64,000 nucleotides of DNA from an uncultured Lachnospiraceae bacterium (GTDB lineage: Bacteria > Bacillota > Clostridia > Lachnospirales > Lachnospiraceae): positions 1-64,000 of the forward strand of contig URUY01000003.1 of the NCBI GenBank assembly GCA_900551115.1. Direction: 5' to 3'. A program made the position numbers and the translations under genes. Shown one piece after another: positions 58,188 through 64,000 of this stretch; the first letter of the stretch is position 1; each line of letters opens with the position of its first letter. The notes under the pieces were generated by a model. That model did not search any database. It had not been told where the DNA came from and saw only the letters and a program-made list of their open reading frames with translations.

Positions 58188-59411
58188 ATGTTGACACTGG
58201 ACAAATTTGAAGAGGCATCCGAGGTGGTAAAAAAGGTTACCCTGGAGACAAAGCTGGTATACAGCGATTACCTGAGCGCACAGACAGGCAACAAGGTATA
58301 CTTAAAGCCTGAAAACATGCAGTTTACCGGCGCTTACAAGGTGCGCGGCGCTTACTATGCCATGAGTACGCTTTCCGAAGAACAGCGTGCGAAAGGGGTC
58401 ATTACGGCGTCTGCAGGCAATCACGCACAGGGCGTGGCCTATGCGGCAAAAAGCTACGGTGTAAAGTCCATTATTGTAATGCCGACTACCACACCGCTCA
58501 TGAAGGTAAACCGTACCAAGAGCTACGGCGCGGAAGTGGTGCTTTACGGAGATGTATATGATGAAGCCTGCGGCAAGGCCTATGAGCTTGCAGAGGAAAA
58601 GGGATATACCTTTATCCATCCTTTTAACGATTTGTCTGTTGCAACGGGACAGGGTACCATTGCAATGGAAATATTCAAAGAGTTGCCCTTAGTGGACTAT
58701 ATTTTAGTACCTATCGGCGGCGGTGGTCTGGCTACCGGCGTATCTACGTTAGCCAAGCTTTTAAATCCCAAAATCAAGGTAATCGGTGTGGAGCCTGCCG
58801 GTGCAAACTGTATGCAGGCGTCCATGAAAGCAGGCAAGGTGGTAACGCTGCCCTCTGTCAATACCATTGCAGACGGTACGGCAGTTAAGACACCCGGCGA
58901 CAAGCTGCTTCCTTACATACAGAAAAATCTGGATGATATTATTACCGTAAAGGATGAGGAGCTGGTTGTTTCTTTCCTGGATATGGTGGAAAATCATAAA
59001 ATGGTAGTGGAAAATTCCGGTCTTTTGACGGTAGCTGCCTTAAAGCATCTGGATGTAAAGGATAAAAAGGTAGTATCCATATTAAGCGGCGGCAATATGG
59101 ATATCATTACCATGTCCTCCGTGGTACAGCAGGGACTTATTTTCAGAGACCGTGTCTTTACGGTATCGGTGCTTCTGCCGGATAAGCCGGGCGAGCTGTA
59201 CAAGGTTGCAGGAATCGTTGCAACGCAGCACGGCAATGTTATTAAGCTTGAACACAACCAGTTTGTATCCACCAACCGCAATGCGGCTGTGGAGCTGCGG
59301 ATTACCATGGAAGCCTTTGGAACGGAGCATAAGCATCAGATTATTGACGCGCTGGAAAAAGAAGGCTATCAGCCTAAGCTGATGCAGACCGTACAGCAAT
59401 TATTTAACTGA
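58188..59411 (+). CDS. ilvA: Threonine ammonia-lyase with ACT domain
   Basis: A 407-residue PLP enzyme that deaminates threonine to 2-oxobutanoate. The PLP Lys lies in FTGAYKVRGAYYAM; the tetraglycine-type loop is GGGGLATGV. The last ~75 residues form a single ACT domain (LLPDKPGELYKVAGIVA), as in the catabolic-length enzymes, so product is used for isoleucine or for energy. ATG 58188 has GGAAG at proper spacing; ATG 58176 is an alternative without a good site. Confidence 0.9.
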   Translation: MLTLDKFEEASEVVKKVTLETKLVYSDYLSAQTGNKVYLKPENMQFTGAYKVRGAYYAMSTLSEEQRAKGVITASAGNHAQGVAYAAKSYGVKSIIVMPTTTPLMKVNRTKSYGAEVVLYGDVYDEACGKAYELAEEKGYTFIHPFNDLSVATGQGTIAMEIFKELPLVDYILVPIGGGGLATGVSTLAKLLNPKIKVIGVEPAGANCMQASMKAGKVVTLPSVNTIADGTAVKTPGDKLLPYIQKNLDDIITVKDEELVVSFLDMVENHKMVVENSGLLTVAALKHLDVKDKKVVSILSGGNMDIITMSSVVQQGLIFRDRVFTVSVLLPDKPGELYKVAGIVATQHGNVIKLEHNQFVSTNRNAAVELRITMEAFGTEHKHQIIDALEKEGYQPKLMQTVQQLFN

Positions 59412-59437
59412 TTTAAAAGAAGTGAGACTACACTGAT

Positions 59438-59471
59438 AAAATCCGCATATCCTATATATGCGGATTTTTTA
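59438..59471 (+). terminator. ilvA terminator
   Basis: AAAATCCGCATA pairs with TATGCGGATTTT and continues into Ts. Confidence 0.85.
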
Positions 59472-59490
59472 CTACATGGGAGGGACGAAT

Positions 59491-60384
59491 ATGCAGGCAG
59501 AACAGGAAAGAAATCTGAATATACAGAAAACAAAGAAAAGACTGGTATTTGATTATATCTTGATGACGGCTGCCTGTTTCTGCTATGCAGTGGCGGTCAG
59601 CCTGTTTTTAGACCCCAACAATCTTGCACCGGGCGGAGTGACCGGTATTGCCATTATCCTAAACAGGACCTTTCAGATAAGCACAGGTCTTATGTTTTTT
59701 GTAATCAACATTCCGATTCTGATACTGGGACTTTGGAAGTTCGGTTTTCGTTTCAGCCTCTCTACGATTTACTGTACGGTTCTGGTTTCTTTTTTTACGG
59801 ATGTGCTGGGAAAAGCGGAAACGGTGACTACAGATCCCTTATTGGCAGCGCTTGCCGGTGCCGTATTGTCTGCGGTAGGGTTAGGCGGCGTCTTTAAGGC
59901 AGGCGCTACGACAGGCGGTACGGATATTATTATAAAGCTTCTGCGTCTGAAATTTCCCCATATGAAAACAGGGGCACTGTTTCTTATTATGGATGTTTTG
60001 ATTGTAACCGTATCGGCCTTTGTATTCCGAAATATCAATAACGCGCTTTATGCGGGTATTGCGGTGTTTGTGACCTCCTTTACCCTGGATTTGGTTTTGT
60101 ACGGACGCGATGGTGCGAAGCTGATTTATATTATCAGTGACGAGTCTGAAAAAATTACGGGAAGAATCTTGGAGGAACTGGATATCGGTGTCACATATGT
60201 AAAGGGACAGGGGGCTTACAGCGGAAAAGAGAAGAAGGTCATTATGTGTGTTATCAAAAAGCAGCTTGCACCGAGAGCAGAGGAAATCGTAAAAAAAGAG
60301 GACCCGCAGGCGTTTATGATTGTAACCAGTGCAACGGAAATTTACGGAGAAGGCTATAAGAGCTATTTCAGCGAAAAGCTCTGA
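59491..60384 (+). CDS. YitT-family (DUF2179) membrane protein
   Basis: A 297-residue protein with five to six membrane spans (MTAACFCYAVAVSLFL, PGGVTGIAIIL and others) and a C-terminal cytosolic DUF2179 domain (VTYVKGQGAYSGKEKKVIMCV). ATG 59491 has GGAGGG six bases upstream; the frame further upstream runs into the ilvA terminator. YitT proteins are widespread in Firmicutes, with unknown transport or sensing role. Confidence 0.87.
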   Translation: MQAEQERNLNIQKTKKRLVFDYILMTAACFCYAVAVSLFLDPNNLAPGGVTGIAIILNRTFQISTGLMFFVINIPILILGLWKFGFRFSLSTIYCTVLVSFFTDVLGKAETVTTDPLLAALAGAVLSAVGLGGVFKAGATTGGTDIIIKLLRLKFPHMKTGALFLIMDVLIVTVSAFVFRNINNALYAGIAVFVTSFTLDLVLYGRDGAKLIYIISDESEKITGRILEELDIGVTYVKGQGAYSGKEKKVIMCVIKKQLAPRAEEIVKKEDPQAFMIVTSATEIYGEGYKSYFSEKL

Positions 60385-60396
60385 CAGGAGAAGAGT

Positions 60397-61263
60397 ATGC
60401 AGCAGGATAATTTGGAAAATGGCGGCTATGAAAAGCAGGGATATTTGTATGATGATTTCAAGATGTTTCACATAAAGGACCATGTGAAAAGAAATTATTC
60501 CTATCATTACCATGATTTTTACAAGCTGCTTGTGTTTTTAAGAGGAAATGTGACCTATACAATAGAGGGAAAATCCTATAAGCTAAAGCCGTTTGATATG
60601 GTTTTGGTAAATAAGGAGGCAATTCATAAGGCAGAGGTGGCTTTTGACGAGCCCTATGAGCGGGTTGTGTTTTACATATCCGGTGAGTATCTGGAAAAAC
60701 ACAAAACAGCGGAATATAATCTGGAATACTGCTTTGAGATGGCAAAGAATGAAGGCTCGGACGTGCTGCGTTTTCCGGCTATGACGAATACAAGGCTGTT
60801 ATCCGTCATAGAGGAAATTGAAAAAAACGGAAAGGAAGATTCCCAGTATGCCGCAAAGCTCTATGCGAATGTGCTTTTTATGGAATTTATGATTCTGGTG
60901 AACAGAGGCTGTGTGGACGGAACAGGAAGCTTTGACCATGCGGTTACCTTTAACCAGAAGATGATTGATTTGATTCGTTATGTGGGAGAGCATTTGTCGG
61001 AGGAACTGACGATTGAAGAGCTTGCCGACCATTTTTATATCAGCAAGTTCCACATGATGCGCCAGTTTAAGGAGGAAACCGGTTATACCATACATCAGTA
61101 TATTACGGAAAAGCGCGTGCTTTTGGCAAAAAGCCTGATTGCAGCCGGTATGTCGGCTACCCAGGCCTGCTATGAGTGCGGTTTTAAAGACTATTCTACT
61201 TTTTCCAGAGCATATAAAAGAAGGCTGCTTAAAAGTCCGTCGGAAAGAGGGGAGGAGGAATAG
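60397..61263 (+). CDS. AraC-family regulator with cupin sensor
   Basis: A 288-residue regulator. The N-terminal cupin domain (about 25-110, YHYHDFYKLLVFLRGNVTY) binds a small ligand, often a sugar. The C-terminal HTH pair is ELTIEELADHFYISKFHMMRQF and ACYECGFKDYSTFSRAY. It starts 12 bases after yitT and ends just before the MATE gene, which it may control. Ligand unknown. Confidence 0.86.
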   Translation: MQQDNLENGGYEKQGYLYDDFKMFHIKDHVKRNYSYHYHDFYKLLVFLRGNVTYTIEGKSYKLKPFDMVLVNKEAIHKAEVAFDEPYERVVFYISGEYLEKHKTAEYNLEYCFEMAKNEGSDVLRFPAMTNTRLLSVIEEIEKNGKEDSQYAAKLYANVLFMEFMILVNRGCVDGTGSFDHAVTFNQKMIDLIRYVGEHLSEELTIEELADHFYISKFHMMRQFKEETGYTIHQYITEKRVLLAKSLIAAGMSATQACYECGFKDYSTFSRAYKRRLLKSPSERGEEE

Positions 61264-61264
61264 G

Positions 61265-62629
61265 ATGGCAGGGTATGATATGCGTACCGGGAATATAGCG
61301 GGGCATATGATGCGCTTTGCGGTTCCTTTGGTTATCGGCAATTTTTTCCAGCTTACCTATAATGCGGTGGATTCCATTGTTGTAGGACGCTGCGTGGGGG
61401 ATGCGGCGCAGGCGGCTATCGGCGTAGCCAATCCGTTAATGAATGTGCTGATATTTTTTATTGTGGGCGCCTGCAACGGAATCGGCGTCATTTTAAGCGA
61501 ATGCTATGGTGCCGGAGAACACGAAAGGCTGAAAAAAGAATTTGCAACGGCGGCAGTTTTTGGAACAGGCGTAGTTTTGCTGTTTTCCGCACTGTTTTTT
61601 CTTCTTGCGCCCTTACTGCTTACCCTGATATCCACACCGCCTGAAATTATGGCACAGACCACAGGCTACATGAGAATTATCATAATGGGGCTTTGCTTTA
61701 CCTTTCTTTATAATGTATCAGCCTGTGCCCTGCGCAGTCTGGGGGATGCCAAAACACCCCTGCTTTTTTTAGTGCTGTCCTCCTGTCTGAATATAGGGCT
61801 GGATGTGTTGTTTGTGGTAAGATATTCCTTCGGTGTGGCAGGTGCTGCACTGGGAACTGTTATTTCGCAGGCGGTATCGGCGTTTTTATGTATGGCAGTG
61901 ATACAGTCAGGAAATCCGTATTTAAGGCTTGGCAGAAAAGATTTGCGGATTGATGCGAGACTTTTAAAAAGGCTGCTTCAGTACAGTGTGTCCACCGGGA
62001 TGCAGAAAATCACCCTGAATGTGGGGAAGGTGCTTATCCAGAGCTTTGTAAATCCTTTGGGAGTATCGGCGGTTGCTGCCTTTAATGCAGTAAACCGGGT
62101 GGATGATTTTGTATTTCAGCCGGAGCAGAGCATTGCCTCGGCTATGACAACCTTTGTTGCCCAGAACAGAGGGGCAGGAGAGAAAGAACGAATCAGAAAA
62201 TGCCTGTGGTGCGGGCTTTTGATGGAACTTTTATACTGGGTGCTTATCGGTGCGGCGGTATTTTTTTCGGCAGAGGGTATCATGGGGCTGTTTACGGCAA
62301 AGAAGGGCGGCAGTATGGCTGCCATCGGAACCGCTTATTTGCGGTATATGTCCTTTTTCTATGTGATGCCCGGCATCACCAACTGGCTGCAGGGCTATGT
62401 CAGAGGCTTCGGCAAAATGAATGTATGTCTGACGGCAACCTTTGTACAGATGGTGGGCAGGGTAGGCGCCGGCGCATTTCTGATTCCGGCATATGGGATT
62501 GTGGGTGTGGCATTTTCCTGTTTGGCGGGCTGGGTGTTAATGCTGTTGTTTGAGATACCGTATTGTGTCAAGAAAAAATACTTGACACCTTCTTCCTTTT
62601 ATAGTACACTGTCTAAGTGCCGTGAGTGA
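61265..62629 (+). CDS. MATE-family efflux transporter
   Basis: A 454-residue protein with about twelve membrane spans; NFFQLTYNAVDSIVVGRCVG is the typical first helix pair. ATG 61265 follows GGAGGAATAGG, one base after the AraC stop; a longer frame overlapping araC is rejected. It probably forms an operon with the AraC gene. Substrate unknown; drug or metabolite export with Na+ or H+ exchange is the family role. Confidence 0.87.
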   Translation: MAGYDMRTGNIAGHMMRFAVPLVIGNFFQLTYNAVDSIVVGRCVGDAAQAAIGVANPLMNVLIFFIVGACNGIGVILSECYGAGEHERLKKEFATAAVFGTGVVLLFSALFFLLAPLLLTLISTPPEIMAQTTGYMRIIIMGLCFTFLYNVSACALRSLGDAKTPLLFLVLSSCLNIGLDVLFVVRYSFGVAGAALGTVISQAVSAFLCMAVIQSGNPYLRLGRKDLRIDARLLKRLLQYSVSTGMQKITLNVGKVLIQSFVNPLGVSAVAAFNAVNRVDDFVFQPEQSIASAMTTFVAQNRGAGEKERIRKCLWCGLLMELLYWVLIGAAVFFSAEGIMGLFTAKKGGSMAAIGTAYLRYMSFFYVMPGITNWLQGYVRGFGKMNVCLTATFVQMVGRVGAGAFLIPAYGIVGVAFSCLAGWVLMLLFEIPYCVKKKYLTPSSFYSTLSKCRE

Positions 62630-62657
62630 AATCCCTGTGGAAAGGCATTTTTTGAAG

Positions 62658-63017
62658 ATGGAAAAGATTTTTGAACAAGGTATTTTATATGATTTTTATG
62701 GTGAGCTGCTGACAGCGCATCAGCAAAAGATATATGAGGATGCGGTTTACAATGATATGTCCCTTGGCGAGATTGCAGAGGAAGCCGGTATCAGCAGACA
62801 GGGCGTTCACGATTTGATTAAGCGCTGCGACAGGATACTAAGTGACTATGAAGAAAAGCTTCATTTGGTGGAACGGTTCACAGAGGCAAAGAAAACGGTT
62901 GGCGATATATTAAAGCTTACGGATGAAGTATTACAGGAAAAAGGCCTGGAAAAGCAGACAGAAGACAGACTGCTTGCAGTAAAGGAATTGAGCGGCAGGC
63001 TGCTTGAGGAGCTGTAG
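62658..63017 (+). CDS. ylxM: YlxM/UPF0122 HTH protein
   Basis: A 119-residue protein with a sigma-region-4-like HTH (LTAHQQKIYEDAVYNDMSLGEIAEEAGISRQGVHDLIKRC). YlxM homologues modulate the SRP pathway and always lie next to ffh, as here (29-base gap). ATG 62658 starts the conserved MEKIFEQGILYDFYGELL; a GTG 36 bases earlier adds non-conserved residues and overlaps the MATE gene. Confidence 0.88.
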   Translation: MEKIFEQGILYDFYGELLTAHQQKIYEDAVYNDMSLGEIAEEAGISRQGVHDLIKRCDRILSDYEEKLHLVERFTEAKKTVGDILKLTDEVLQEKGLEKQTEDRLLAVKELSGRLLEEL

Positions 63018-63046
63018 ACGGCAGGAATTTGATTTAAGGAGTGCAT

Positions 63047-64000
63047 ATGGCATTTGAAAGTTTAACGGATAAATTACAAAATGTATTTAAAAACTTAAGA
63101 AGCAAAGGCCGTTTAACTGAGGATGATGTCAGGACTGCATTAAAGGAAGTAAAGATGGCTCTTTTGGAAGCCGATGTAAACTTCCGTGTTGTAAAGCAGT
63201 TTATTAAGTCCGTGGAAGAGCGTGCGGTAGGAAGCGATGTTTTAAGCGGATTAAACCCCGGACAGATGGTCATCAAGATTGTAAATGAAGAGATGGTTGC
63301 CCTGATGGGCTCCGAGACCACGGAGATACAGATGCAGCCCGGCAAGGCCGTTACCGTTATTATGATGGCAGGTTTGCAAGGTGCAGGTAAGACCACCACC
63401 ACAGCCAAGATTGCAGGCAAGCTTAAGCTGAAAGGGAAAAAATCCCTGTTGGTTGCCTGTGACGTTTACAGGCCTGCTGCAGTAGAGCAGTTACAGGTAA
63501 ACGGTGCAAAGCAGGAGGTTGAGGTCTTTTCCATGGGTACGAACCATAAGCCTGTGGATATTGCTCTGGCAGCTTTGGAGCATGCCAGGAAAAATGGTCA
63601 CAATGTAGTGATTTTAGATACCGCAGGCCGTCTTCATATTGATGAGGATATGATGGCGGAGCTTCAGGAGATAAAGTCTAGAGTGGAAGTGCATCAGACT
63701 ATTTTGGTAGTGGATGCCATGACCGGACAGGATGCGGTCAATGTAGCAAAGGAATTTGACGAAAAAGTAGGGGTTGACGGTGTGGTACTGTCCAAGATGG
63801 ACGGTGATACCAGAGGCGGTGCGGCTCTTTCCGTTAAGGCTGTTACCGGCAAGCCTATTTTATATGTAGGTATGGGTGAAAAGCTGTCCGATTTGGAGCA
63901 GTTTTATCCTGACAGGATGGCAAGCCGTATACTGGGCATGGGTGATGTGCTGTCCCTTATTGACAAGGTACAGGCCAACATAGATATTGATGCGGACAAA
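63047..64000 (+). CDS. ffh: Signal recognition particle GTPase Ffh, 3' end beyond window
   Basis: The first 318 codons are present: N domain (1-~85, LTDKLQNVFKNLRSKG), then G domain with GLQGAGKTTTTAK, DVYRPAAVEQL, DTAGRLHIDEDMM and SKMDGDTRGG. The methionine-rich M domain that binds SRP RNA lies past the window. AAGGAGTGCAT precedes ATG 63047. It forms the SRP core and partners with FtsY (57175). Confidence 0.96.
   Translation, partial: MAFESLTDKLQNVFKNLRSKGRLTEDDVRTALKEVKMALLEADVNFRVVKQFIKSVEERAVGSDVLSGLNPGQMVIKIVNEEMVALMGSETTEIQMQPGKAVTVIMMAGLQGAGKTTTTAKIAGKLKLKGKKSLLVACDVYRPAAVEQLQVNGAKQEVEVFSMGTNHKPVDIALAALEHARKNGHNVVILDTAGRLHIDEDMMAELQEIKSRVEVHQTILVVDAMTGQDAVNVAKEFDEKVGVDGVVLSKMDGDTRGGAALSVKAVTGKPILYVGMGEKLSDLEQFYPDRMASRILGMGDVLSLIDKVQANIDIDADK

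Overview
The window looks like chromosome of a Gram-positive anaerobe of the Clostridia, most probably a gut Lachnospiraceae. This rests on clostridial gene order (polA-coaE; pta-ackA; yceD-rpmF-plsX-acpP-rnc-smc-ftsY; ylxM-ffh), strong AGGAGG ribosome binding sites, TTGACA/TATAAT promoters and moderate-to-low GC. Genus cannot be settled from the sequence alone.

Bases 1-13834 are accessory DNA read leftward. There are two paralogous transport loci. Locus 1 (1-4569) has a TetR regulator, two half-ABC transporters and the first codons of a gene cut by the window edge. Locus 2 (4886-13502) has an AraC regulator, an EcfT, a double-ATPase EcfA, an MptD-type S component, two half-ABC transporters, a DtxR-family metalloregulator and a winged-helix protein. 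A dyad GTTAG-N6-CTAAC recurs in front of genes of both loci; in locus 2 it lies just downstream of the -10 box of two similar promoters, at the expected transcription start. The whole reads as an iron-regulated siderophore or haem uptake region in the style of yersiniabactin or equibactin import, with no biosynthesis genes in view (inference). A broken copy of an Xre regulator plus terminator at about 4.6-4.8 kb repeats the intact copy at 13.6 kb.

Bases about 13.9-21.5 kb form a mobile module: a sigma-like factor whose ribosome binding site is buried in a hairpin, an unknown protein, a MazF/PemK toxin, small ORFs, three tyrosine recombinases in a row and a Tn554 TnpC-like protein. A 5'-truncated flavodoxin gene follows it. 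Next comes a redox operon (flavodoxin, NADPH-FMN reductase, ABM monooxygenase, CMD-cupin fusion, iron alcohol dehydrogenase, MATE), then a leftward FAD/Rieske oxidoreductase.

From 28.2 kb on the DNA is mostly core chromosome: polA, coaE, an FtsA-like protein, a WalJ-like hydrolase, an ACT/UPF0210 pair, trkH-trkA potassium uptake, tmcAL, pta-ackA acetate fermentation, an SPFH/ribbon-helix pair, yceD-rpmF, an MFS pump with a possible leader peptide, a secreted CAP protein with a WalR-like box, plsX-acpP-rnc-smc-ftsY, and finally ilvA, yitT, an AraC regulator, a MATE pump, ylxM and the start of ffh. No rRNA, tRNA or CRISPR array was seen.
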